From Aureobasidium sp. EXF-3400 (taxonomy: Eukaryota > Ascomycota > Dothideomycetes > Dothideales > Saccotheciaceae), in assembly GCA_024195585.1 (NCBI GenBank), contig SWBL01000421.1, positions 1-37,437 of the forward strand: a DNA stretch of 37,437 nt, given 5' to 3'. Below the pieces are notes generated by a model, which saw only the letters and a program-made list of their open reading frames with translations, did not search any database and was not told the origin of the DNA. Of this stretch, positions 10,017 to 20,604 are shown piece after piece; within the stretch, counting starts at the first letter, position 1; each line of letters begins with the position of its first letter. The position numbers were made by a program, and so were the translations under genes.

Positions 10017-11085
10017 ATGGCCAATACAGCAAATACGCCGTTCCGCCGCTGGGCGAGAGCAAATTTTACCACCAGCTTTCTCTATCCTCTGATGGTAAGT
10101 CGTTGTGCTTCTTTCTGTCTCCTAATCGCTGTTCTGGCAAGACCGGAGCTGTGGAAATATACAGATACTCCTTGACCAGCAAGGCGTCTAGTGATCATTC
10201 ATCTGACTGGCATCTCACTGCATGATGACCTGGTCGATGGTGTTCTCCCACAGCCAGATACGACATTTCCAGCACTCGAGGAGAAATCTTACAAGAAACA
10301 AGGCACCTTAAGCTGACATCTTTTTCGCATCAAAGGGTATCGTGTTCTTCGTGAAACACAGATACATGTGGCCACTTCTGAGAGCTAAAATGCTCCCTCT
10401 GGTCGTCATGTCAATCTTCATCCTGGTCATCCTCTTCTTAACCGCCTATTTACCTCAAGTCGCCCTCCTCAAGCTCTTCCACAAAGGAGGTTCTGCCTGG
10501 GTAAACGGCACTTTCCTGGTCCTGACTGAAGGAAACCTCATCATCGCTATTCTCTTCGAAGCTTTCCTGGTCGACCACACTCAAGTTGACGTCTTCGATA
10601 CCGTCATGGTAGCCAGAGGCCATGCAGATCTCGTCAAGACAAAACGACCTGTAGACACCGAAGAGCCCCAAACCCCTCTCAAGGCACTGGGACCTCGTGA
10701 CAAGGGTGCAGTCTTTGCTCCCTTTTCTTTCCGCCAATTGTTCGAGTTTGTGGTGTTGTTGCCACTCAACTTTATCCCTTTCGTGGGAGTTCCTCTGTTT
10801 TTGATCTTGACTGGTTATCGTGCTGGTCCTTTGCTGCAGCGTCGCTACCATAACCTCAAGGGAATGAACAAGGAGCAGCGCAAGGTTTTTATCCGAAACA
10901 AGTCGATGAGATTCCAGTACATGTGGTTTGGTACTGTTGCGTTGATTCTGCAGCTGGTTCCTGTGTTGAGTATGTTTTTCTTGATCACGACTGCCGCGGG
11001 AAGTGCCTTATGGGCTGCGGATATGGAGGATCGCAAGCGCAGCCAGGAGAATGCTATCGAGGACGGGTATACCGATGAGCCTTGA
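10017..11085 (+). CDS. RRT8/LDS-type multispan membrane protein (EI24-like)
   Basis: Two exons: 10017-10094 and 10336-11085, with a 241 bp intron bearing a CTGAC branch site and a pyrimidine tract; the product is 275 aa. Exon 1 encodes a short polar N-terminus ending FLYPLM, which joins GIVFFVKHRYMWPLL in exon 2, a join that fits RRT8-like proteins. Four hydrophobic segments follow: about 44-69, 75-100, 154-185 and 223-252. The TAYLPQ and PLNFIPFVGVPLFLILTGYRAGP blocks are typical of the family. Yeast Rrt8/Lds proteins associate with lipid droplets and outer spore wall assembly; the role in filamentous fungi is not established. The tail is acidic and polar. The start at 10017 is the only ATG that keeps the frame into the donor site. 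Confidence 0.8.
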
Positions 11086-11368
11086 TTGGGAGGGTCACAC
11101 GTTGTCTCACGCTTCACTGTAACACTGTATTGCCAATGTATTCAATCAGAGAGAGCTAACATTCGTTTTGCCGCTTTGCATGTCTTGTAGCGCTATTGCT
11201 CGTCGTTGATTCATTTCTCATCTAATAGTCCTTGAGCCTTAAACACCTAAACAAGACCTACGAGTACTAACCCAAACTCCAATCCCGTGTTGTAAATGGA
11301 TACAACTCCATTGATATGCCCGCTCTAATCCCTTTCTCTCAAACTCCGAGAATAACGTTAGTCGATCA

Positions 11369-13933
11369 TCAGCCCAGCTTAGGCCCCTTGCTACCAGAAT
11401 GTGCTTTGGAGTATTCAACAAGAAGCCCCAATACTCCATTGTTTGGACGGCGCTCGTTGCCCGCCTCTGACTCCTCCATATTAGTTCTTTCGTTGAACGT
11501 CTTCCACGAAGGGGACAAGTCCTCGTCTTCTTCAATAAGCCTGCTTGTGGTCAAGGCATCCAGGCCTGCCATATGATCCTCTTCACCCTCGTCGGGACTG
11601 AGATATTCAGGTGCGCTTGGACGTTTACCACCTCCACGTAATTGCGTTAATCGCTGCCCTCCTGGACGCTTGGTGGTTGCGGGAGCAGATTTCTGTCGCG
11701 GAACATCTAGTAATAGAGACTGATGTGGTGATGGTTGATGTGAAGGAGGTTCCCTTGCACTTCGGCTTTTGCCAGCGGCAGTCTGTCGCGTCGTAGTTTC
11801 CAGCGGAGGAAACGCAGGTGGGAGTTGTATACCACGAGTACGATTCTGACGGAACGCCTGCTGTCTGTCGTACTTGCTGAGACGTTCCATGAAGTAATAT
11901 TGCGACATGGCCATCTTGTCGTCCTTAGTGCCAAAGTAATCTCCACGCAGTCCATCGACATCCTTGCCCACATCGTCTTCAACGTTCTTGCTTTTTCTGA
12001 ATTCAAAGACAGCGAACGTACACAAATGGCCAAGACCGTCAACTTGGACTGTAGAGTTGCGGAAGAAGTCGATGATCATCTCGCTTCGCTTTCCAGAATT
12101 TCTCCACAAAATGAAAGGGGCGATCAGAAGACTCAGAATCTCCTCGAGGAAAATCACGACCTTCATCTGATATAGAGCAGAGAACTCGACGCGGACTTCA
12201 TCGCTGTGTAGCTGATTCTTCCATCGTGCAGGACAGTAGTGTATAGCGCCGATCACATTCTTCAGATGGAAGATGGGCTCGTGTACTTTGCTTTCGTCCG
12301 GGATAGCGCTACGTGCTCCTGTAGCCACTGCCAGCAGTATAGACACGTAGAAGAAAGCCGTACGACCAGGCGTGATCTCGAATCCAAGGAAGAGCTCCGA
12401 GTCCCATAGTGTGGCAATAGTCAATAGACCTGCTAGAGTACCACTGACAAGACTGACAAACTGCAGGAATTGGTGGGTCTTGTCTCTAGGGAATTGATCG
12501 AGGTAAGCTGCCGCCATAGGATGCGCTTGCTTGATGCGATGGCGGAAGTCATGATCGAGTTCGTTGAACTCGCGAAATTTCCACTCTGCTAGCGGGGTGA
12601 AGGTACGAGCTCCAATGGCTGAAGGGCTTGCACGGAATTCCTAGAGTACATTAGCGTTGGTGTGCCAGGCTTAAGACACTGTTTGACTTACAGCATAATA
12701 TCGCGAGAAATAGTAAATGCAATGCAAGGTGATAGTAAAAGGGGCCATGAAGATGCTCATGATGGCCAAAAAGCGGAGACGCTGACGTAGAATCTGTATC
12801 AAGCGATGTCTGTCTTTTCTTTGCAGACACAGTGGATCAACTTGGCCTTGCTCGTCGAAAATGAAGCCAGAAAAACAGTGGTTGAGGCAGTCTTCCAAAC
12901 TCTTGGAGTAATACTGACGATTGCCGAGTATCGGTATTGACAGAGTCAGATCGATGATCTCTTTGTTAAAGAGGGCAATGCTATAGTTGTCGCGACGCAT
13001 TAAGCGATTGGCAATATCATGAGCATCCATCTTCTGCTTTGACTGCTTTCCTGTCGCCTTCAAATACTTAGGGACAGTATCAGCAGTTTCCGGATTCATA
13101 TCACGAAGCTTCATTAGCCCTTGGACTACTCTCTCCCAGGAGACAGCTTGGATATCGGTGTCGGGTATGCCGAGCAGGTGTTGATAAAACATCTCCATCT
13201 TTCGCAACCTCGGAATGTCGGCGATGTAACCGCACAAGGTCTTGATCCACCAGAAGCAGAATGCCCACAGTAATAAGCTCTTTGTCCAAGACGACTTCTT
13301 CATACATTGAGGTATTAGAACTTCCGAGGTGCCCTTGCTGGTAGGGATCTTGGCGTAGTCGACGCAGGTCGAGAGAAACATGAAGAGACTGAAAAGAAAG
13401 GCGGTCGTGGCCAGGTGGATGAAGCGTGATAATAATATAGACCAGATACCATGTCCAGTGAAGTATTGATAGACGTGAAGCAGGAAGGCGTCCAGGTTCT
13501 GAACGTTTGTCCAAAGCCACATGGCTTGCTCTTTGAGGACAGCATCTTGATTGGGTACGCGCGAAATGGCAGGACGAGGTCGATCGTCAGGATGCAGTTG
13601 TTGCCTTTCTTGGGTCTTTCTCCATTGTGCTTCGGTACGATGGTTCGGCGGCGGAGCGAATGTGCTCTGGTCGGGCTTGTCTTCGATGAGCAGCGAGGCT
13701 GGAATGTCTTCGTCGGCATGAGGTCGGGATGTGGAAGGTTGGTGCGGATCGAAGTCGAGGTCTGGTTCGGCGTCTCCAGCCATGAGGGCATTGAGCTCAT
13801 GCTCGTCAGATGAGTCTCTCAGCCCTCGTTCAGCTCGGTCGGAGGTTCGGCCATGGTCGTGTCGGTAGTCGTCTTCGTAGAGGCCATCATCAGCTGAGGG
13901 GAGGAAACGAGACAAGATGCGTGAGGCCATCAT
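11369..13933 (-). CDS. atg9: autophagy-related protein 9 (ATG9), lipid scramblase
   Basis: Two exons: 13933-12692 and 12640-11369, with a 51 bp intron starting GTAAGT; 837 aa. ATG9 is the multispan membrane scramblase on small vesicles that seed the phagophore and partner ATG2-ATG18. The family core is clear: a polar N-terminus (about 1-160), membrane segments starting near SILLSRFIHLATTAFLFSLF, the YNSIALFNKE-like RRDNYSIALFNKEII block, and TFTPLAEWKFREFNELDHDF just after the intron join YYA/EFRASPSAIGAR. Later come FLQFVSLVSGTLAGLLTIA and EILSLLIAPFILW. The C-terminal tail (from about 630) is disordered and ends with the conserved-type GVLGLLVEYSKA. The product begins MM; either Met may start it. 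The gene diverges from the phosphomutase gene with 257 bp between starts. Confidence 0.96.
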
Positions 13934-14190
13934 CTTGTTCGTCGTCGCTGCCCGTCCAAGTGCATCGAGGAATGCGGTGAAGCTATCGAGTTGACTGAGT
14001 TAGTTGGTTGCTGCTCCCGTGCCTTTGCTGGTCACCCGAGTGTTGACTCCATTGTCGGCCCACTTGGCGCCAACGGCCCGAGCCTCGATCTTGCAGCTCT
14101 AGCCCAAAACCTTATTTGGCCCGACATGTGATACCGTCGTCGTGTCCAAACCACCTTGAACTATCCGTCTTGGACACAGCTTAACACAAC
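13934..14190. promoter_or_regulatory. divergent promoter region, atg9 / phosphoribomutase
   Basis: This 257 bp separates two divergent start codons and is rich in GGCC. A perfect 10-bp palindrome TTGGCGCCAA lies at 14064-14073, flanked by GGCCC and CGGCCC. No known fungal factor is assigned to it here. Confidence 0.5.
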
Positions 14191-15976
14191 ATGGATTCAT
14201 CATTGCAGACACTTGTCGCCGAGTGGCTTCGTCTTGATCAGGATGTCTCGACCCGGTCCGAGATCCAAAAACTTGTTGCTGAGAACAACACCTCTGAGCT
14301 CAAACTACGACTCCAAAAGCGTATCGCTTTCGGCACTGCTGGATTGCGTGGAAGGATGGAGGCTGGCTTCTCGCGCATGAATTCTCTCACTGTCATTCAG
14401 GCGTCCCAAGGATTGGCTGAATACCTGCTCAAGACCAATTCTGATACCAAAATTCACGGCGTCGTGATCGGAAGGGATGCTCGTCATAACTCTGACAAGT
14501 TTGCCAAATTGGTTGCCGCCGTCTTTGTAGCAAAAGCCATCCCTGTCAAATGGCTAGGTCAAGTACACACTCCGCTTGTACCTTACACTGTTGGCCATCT
14601 GAACGCAGCCGCCGGCGTTATGATTACTGCTTCACACAATCCAGCAGCCGACAATGGCTACAAAGTATACTGGGGAAATGGCTGTCAAATCATCCCACCA
14701 CACGATGCTGGGATTGCGGCATCTATCGATGCAAACTTGGAGCCAGTCACTTGGGATGTAGATATCCTTGAACAGGGAAGCCCTCTTGTGACCAACGCAC
14801 TCCACCAAGTCCAACAAGGTTATATGGCCTTCGTTGCCAAAATCGCATCAGTCGCGAATCCAGATGCTTCTGTACCCTTTGTCTATACACCAATGCATGG
14901 AGTTGGTCTGCCCTTCTTCACATCAGTGATGGAGCTGTTAGGGTTGGAAAACAAGATGCACGTCGTTCAGGAGCAGGCCCATCCAGACCCTGACTTTCCC
15001 ACTGTACGCTTTCCCAATCCCGAAGAGAAAGGAGCTCTGGATCTTGCCAAACAAGTCGCGGATTACAATGATGTCAAGCTGATTCTAGCCAATGACCCTG
15101 ATGCCGATAGATTTGCGGCTGCAGAGAAGGTCGATGGTGAGTGGAGGCAATTGACTGGCAATCAGATGGGTGTTCTACTTGCCTCACACATTTTGGACAC
15201 ATATCAACCAAGCCAGAACAGTAAAGGTTTGGCAATGCTGTCGTCAACAGTTTCTTCGAAGATGCTGGCGAGTATGGCTACTGCTAGCGGCAAGTTTTAC
15301 TGGGAGGAAACTTTGACTGGTTTCAAATGGTTGGGAAACAGATCTCGTACGCTCCAACAACAAGGTTACGATGCACTGTTTGCGTATGAAGAGGCCATTG
15401 GGTACATGTTCAGCGAAGTGGCCTTTGACAAGGATGGCGTTGCCGCAGCTGCTGTTTTTCTAGCAGCTTGTGACCGTTGGAACAAACAAGGGTTGTCTCC
15501 TTGGGCCAAGTACAATGAGCTCTGCAAGCAGTATGGTTACTTCGAAGATGCCAATACATATGTCATTTCGCCTTCTCCGGATGTCACCAATGCGGTCTTT
15601 GAGCAAATACGACAAGCAAAGCCTACGATTGTCGGAAGTCGCAAGATCCTTCGTTGGCGCGACTTGACCATCGGATACGATTCTGCAACACAAGACAATA
15701 AACCAACGCTGCCAGTCGACAAGAGTTCGCAGATGATCAGCTGCGAGCTGGCAGGTAATGTGCACTTCACAGTCCGCGGTTCGGGAACTGGTAAGTTTGG
15801 TTAACAATTGCAAGACCAATATCACATGCTAACGATCACAAGAACCCAAGATCAAGTTTTACATCGAAGGTAGTGCAGGCTCATCGCGGGAAGCAAAGGC
15901 CTCGGCGCAAGAGGTCCTCGAAGACTTGATGAGAGAATGGTTCAAGCCCGAAGTGCACGGCTTGAAGAGAGAATGA
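14191..15976 (+). CDS. phosphoribomutase/phosphoglucomutase, Pgm3 (PRM15) type
   Basis: Two exons: 14191-15790 and 15843-15976; 577 aa. It is an alpha-D-phosphohexomutase family enzyme of the larger eukaryotic PGM2/Pgm3 group (about 600 aa). This group interconverts ribose-1- and ribose-5-phosphate, linking nucleoside salvage to the pentose phosphate pathway, with some glucose-phosphate activity. The four active-site elements are visible: the phosphoserine loop ITASHNP (S148), the metal loop NDPDADR (D302, D304, D306), the sugar-binding YEEAIGYM (399-406) and the phosphate-binding RGSGTEPK (529-536). The intron splits the last of these. An N-terminal FGTAGLRGRM block is also typical. No targeting peptide is seen, so it is probably cytosolic. 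It shares a promoter region with atg9. Confidence 0.92.
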
Positions 15977-16560
15977 TCGCCAGGCCAGCTTGTGCAGCCG
16001 ATGACTGATCTCGCGGTAAGGCAGCAAAGCAGAGAATCTACTTCCCAATCAAGAAACATAAATCCCTCTAGACTTAAACCGAGCTGCATAGTTTACAAAG
16101 ACTTTCGTCGCTCTGACCAATTGCAGCAATGATGCGCGCTCCTGAGTTCAAGGGGAAGAGTCGTAGATACGAATCTTTTACACTGCTGGTCCACCTAAGT
16201 CATTATTTTCGTACCCGTAGCTGTGACAGACACGTCAATGGACAAGACGGTCTATGGTAAGTGTTTGCAAACAAAGACTTTTTTCATTTCATCTCAAGTA
16301 GGAGCGAGGTATCAATACATAAAGTCGTTGCTGTCTATCGCTGGGGCCGGGGTGAATCATATCGTGAATAAAAACATACTCGGGTCATAATCATATCGAG
16401 CGTGAACCAATGAAAAAAAGGAAAGGAGAGAAACAAGGCCGTAACAGATAATCATGAAAGAATGTTTGCATCGTGCCTGCCACCAGTGAACCAGTGAAGT
16501 CTGTGTCCTTCAGCGAAAGATTGATCTTGGCAAGGACGATGGACTAGGGAAACAGCAATC
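15977..16560. other. intergenic region between convergent gene ends
   Basis: This 584 bp lies between the stops of the phosphomutase and the APSES gene. An AATAAA at 16367-16372 on the plus strand could end a long 3' UTR of the former. No gene or repeat was recognised. Confidence 0.5.
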
Positions 16561-18196
16561 TCAATCGGTCGCCATAGAAGCATCGTCTTGGTGCAAGGCA
16601 AGAAGCATCTTGGCCGCATTGACCTCTCTGGCTCTGAAGCGGCCAACCCCAGGCACGGTGATCTTTCTCTTCTTGCTTGTTCTGGACTGACTGCTGCTTG
16701 GGCCTTCGCCTCCGCTCTCGTCATCCTCTTTGTCGCTTGATGAAGCAACGTACTCGGGGTCTTCACCATCAGAGCCTGAGGAAGTGGTAGGAGATGCAGT
16801 GGGCGAAGAGGTTGGCGATGACGACACAGCCGCAATGTTAGAAGAGCGGCGACGCTTGCGAGCACCAGCTGACTGAGACGGGACAGTGTGTCCAGAAGCA
16901 GAGGTGGGTGTGACGAGGAGGTTTTGCATGTCAGCTGGGAGCTTGGATGTGTCGTTGTGGCTGACACAAGGGGTAGGCGTGCCATTGTCATCCTCTCGAG
17001 ATGTGTTGATTGCGGCCCAGTGGACTGCGGGAGTGATGCAGGTCTTTGGAGAGACTGAGGGCGAATCAGGGATGATTCGACGAGTACGGGGTGCGTCAGT
17101 AATGAGAGCGGCAGCCTCGTCATCGCTATGGGAAGGGCTCTCGAGATGAGCGGTAGTATCAACTCGAGGGCGTGTAGGACGGGCGCGAAGGCGTTTGGGC
17201 TCTGACAGCTGCATGGGTGTTGAACGAGGAATGGGAGGTGCTGGTGCAGAGGTCGAGGCAAGGTTGTAGTGGTTGGTACTCATAGCAGCACGCCAGCCCT
17301 CCGCCTCGCGAGCACATGCACGAACAACATCCGGTTCGATGATGAATCTTGCAAAGCCAGGATGGTTGGGAGGCAGGCAGTCTCTGATGAAGCTGGGACC
17401 GAAGATAGGGGTAAGCGCCCAGCGAAGGTGCCAGCAGAAGGTAGCGCAGACAGCACGGGCGCATCCATAAGGCATCCAGTAGCCTTGAGCTGCGATAGCA
17501 CCGCCAGTAATGCTGAATGAAAGTTCACGTAGACCATTGTTGAGGCTGAGAACCTTGTTGGGTTGGGTCTTGGGGTAGTTGCATGCTTTGAAGAAAGGTG
17601 TGATTCTGACAAGGCCGATTTGATAGTCCCACATGACTGTGTAGGTTTTGTTGGGCTCATGGGGGAGGCAGAAGGTGTACTGAAACACTGGGACGAATCA
17701 GTACTCACAATGCAACACAAGTGCCCTGGGATTACTCACGCTCAAATGCCTCTCGACCAGTCTTGTCGGAGAATGCCTTCTTCTCACTGTTGTAAGGAAT
17801 ATGGCGGACGAAGTCACGAATCAGACTTTCTTCGCCGCTACCATTGGGATAGATCTTGAAGCGGCGATGTTGCTCGGCCAGCTCCAGGCGTTCTCTCTTG
17901 CTGAGCATGGCGCATTGGTCACTGACCTCGAACGGAGCATAGTTGACCTCGCCTCGGGCTGGATTGCGATTGAACACGGCAGCGTCCTTAGCGATCTTCT
18001 GACGAAGGCCTGTCGAGGCTCCACCAGAGCGAGTAATTTGCGGTGGAGGACTAGACGTGACAGAAGATGCTTGGCTGGTTGGTGCAGGGGTGAGAGGCGG
18101 GCTCAATGATGAGAAGGGAGGTAGGATACCCGGAGATGGAGGAGCGTTGAGAAGAGATGAAATCTTGATCATCGTGGGTCTGCTCTCCGATGCCAT
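16561..18196 (-). CDS. APSES-type transcription regulator, Xbp1-like
   Basis: Two exons: 18196-17740 and 17687-16561, with a 52 bp intron; 527 aa. The DNA-binding region in exon 2 (about 155-275) matches the Xbp1 branch of the APSES/KilA-N family: [40 protein letters not shown], then [10 protein letters not shown]. Yeast Xbp1 is a stress- and quiescence-induced repressor; a like role here is inference. The N-terminus [15 protein letters not shown] is a short conserved-type motif before a Ser/Pro-rich stretch. The C-terminal half is disordered and acidic with KKRK as a nuclear-localisation candidate, ending in a basic-hydrophobic segment ([16 protein letters not shown]). The start at 18196 is chosen for this N-terminus. 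An in-frame ATG at 18409 would add 71 residues. Confidence 0.87.
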
Positions 18197-20604
18197 TGTC
18201 GTGTCGAGATGTGTAGAGTCGAGTGATGTGGGAGTTAGTATGTGAGGGTGTTGGTTCGGGTTCAAGTAGTTCAATTGAGTGTCCAGACAAGGAGGCGATG
18301 GGCGGTGAGTATATGCGAGTGCTCGACGCCTTACCAAGTCTAAGGGAAGCTTGCAGTATGTATCAAAGACAGGCTCCAGGGACCATGAGGAACAAGCAAC
18401 GTCCGTCATAGTTGCTGATGCCTCTTTCGCCTATTCTTTTCTTTGCCAAACTCCCACTACCGTTCTTTGTAAATTGCCAGTGGTGAACCTCCTCTGCATT
18501 GATCTTTTTCCGGTCTTCACTTGCTGGCGTGTTGCTATGAGAGCAGGCTTTCATTCATGTCGGTCTGCACCTCATATGCCGGGCTTCGGTTGATTGCGTT
18601 CAAGTGGGCTGTATGTCTCAGCGACTTCGCATGACCAGGCAACGTCGCTTTCTTTTTCCTGCTTTGAGGAGAGCTCTGTTTGTACACCGATTACTGCCTG
18701 AAAGGATGATGCCGGGAGGGGTCAAGGGAGGATCAAAGCGCAATCGAGTTTGTGTGGTTGGCTGCCAAGCTGCTTCTCAGCACTATAGCTGGAATACCAG
18801 CTGTTTGAAACCAAGATAAAGGTAATCTGGGAGTTGGAAAAAGACTTTCCGTCGTGGATCCTGCAAAGTGAGCAAGTATATTGAAAGACATTGCTATAGC
18901 GGGATAAAGTCTTTTTGATATACTCTGCATGCACTGGTGACCTATACGATCTTTATGCCGTTCTCTGCGGCAATGCTTCAGGTCTGGCTGCAAGCTGCCA
19001 TAACGCCTACAGGACTTGCATATGCAGACTGCCGGTAGAACGCTCTTCGACACACGCCACATTATCTTTCCACCAAGCTTGCCATTCCCCTTGACAACAG
19101 TCACAGATGAACAGCACTGCTATTACGAGGGCGTGATCATTTTGAAAGCGAAGGAGATCACTTGCGGATATGTAAGCTGGGAGACCAAAGGCTCAGCAAC
19201 GATTGGACGGTGATGACGATCAAACTGCGAATCTGAATCACAGGCATCTCAAGGCGATTGCTTGCCGACGCAGATCATGATGTATGGTCAGTCCTGTTCC
19301 TGCGGCTTAACATGTCGTGCAGCAATCAACCAACGATCTCGAGCTGAGCAATACACCACAACACAGACGAGTAGCAGGGATGGACGGCACACACGTACAT
19401 CATGCCGTGTAAATCCGCAGATGCCAAGCCTGGACATTGCAAGAGGGAAGACGAGCCCTTAACATGGCGAGGGTCTCGTGCGACCGAACACATTTTCTGT
19501 TCTGTCTCGTAGTGTCCAAATCTCGGGCCACTTTTGTTGAATGCCGGACGAACCGGGGAGTTTTCTGAGAGCAATGTGTGTCGTGTTGAACGTTTCAGAG
19601 TTTTCTGAGGCGGTACTACAAGCCTGTCAAGAGAAGCCCCCTTTCCGCGTGTGGTTCATGCGACGGATTCGGGCTGTATAACGGTGGCACAAATGCTGCA
19701 TTGGCTGAGTCGACACAATCGCTCTCAGTGAAGAGTCGCTCGTATGTGAGGCAGAGAGCGGTTGCATGTTTTGCTCGCTAGACCAACTTTGACACTATCA
19801 CGAATCAGTGTTGAACTTGATTGAGGTTGAACCTCAATTTGAACACTGCTCGAGCCTGCGGTATCCCTTCTGGTTCGAGAGTGTTTATCCATGAAAGTGC
19901 TCCAAACGCAGCAAGATTTCACGATCAAGCCGCCCAACCATTCTCCGTGTATCACCCTGAGAACAGAGGGGCCACAAAGGCCTGCGTTGAGTCGAGTCCC
20001 TCGAGTTTGGAAGCGAACCTGTCGTTTTTCTCCTTTCCCCTTGCAATCAGACCATAGCATTCTGAGCGCCATTTATTCGTCCCTGCCGTCCCATGTCGGC
20101 CTGGCTTCCCGCGCGTGACGGGTGTTGTGTAACGTGAGCAAGGGCCCTTGTGTGTACTTGAACTTCAACCTGGATTGCATGCCAATGCGCAGATGCTAGT
20201 TCGGACGACGGCGTTGACAGATTTGCGCTGCATAATGACAGGGAGATGCTGAGAGATCTGTCCAAGATTTGTGAAGTCGATTGTGTGGTAGGCTACCAGT
20301 TTTCGTCGCCAAGACAGGCTTCCGTTGCCTACCTTTTTCGCAACATCCACACCTGAAGTGGCACTTCTCCATGCAACACATTTCTCACACACAATCTCTC
20401 TACGAAAGGAGGCTATCAAAAGTCACGATAGGATATGATTTTCTACGTTTGTCCATAGAGAGTGTGCAAATACCAAGGCTTTCAGTGGACAACCTAACAA
20501 TGCTAATACTACTCTGCATTTTGATAGTATATCGCAGGGGGTGTACCGGTATTGGAGATCAGGATCAGGCATGCAAATATCACAAAAGTACCCATAAATC
20601 TAGA
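18197..20604. other. gene-free upstream region of the APSES gene, about 2.4 kb
   Basis: No convincing gene lies between the APSES start and the stop of the acyl-CoA dehydrogenase. The many short frames have no domain. It probably holds a long promoter and 5' leader for the APSES gene plus the dehydrogenase promoter-distal flank. A nested inverted repeat lies at 19806-19848. No MITE copy was found here. Confidence 0.5.
19806..19848. repeat. nested near-perfect inverted repeat
   Basis: The outer arms CAGTGTT (19806-19812) and AACACTG (19842-19848) pair perfectly. The inner arms TTGAGGTT (19821-19828) and AACCTCAA (19830-19837) pair perfectly around a single G. The intervening bases are unequal. 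It could form a hairpin or be a dimeric protein site. It lies 1.6 kb upstream of the APSES start. Confidence 0.5.

Noticed and set aside
9938..10225. 95-codon frame beside the RRT8-like gene
   Set aside because: It uses a different frame from exon 1 (10017-10094) and reads through a good GTAAGT donor; no homology seen.
16452..17261. 269-codon Leu/Pro-rich frame overlapping the APSES gene on the same strand
   Set aside because: A shifted reading of the Ser/Pro-rich C-terminal half of the APSES protein; it lacks a domain.
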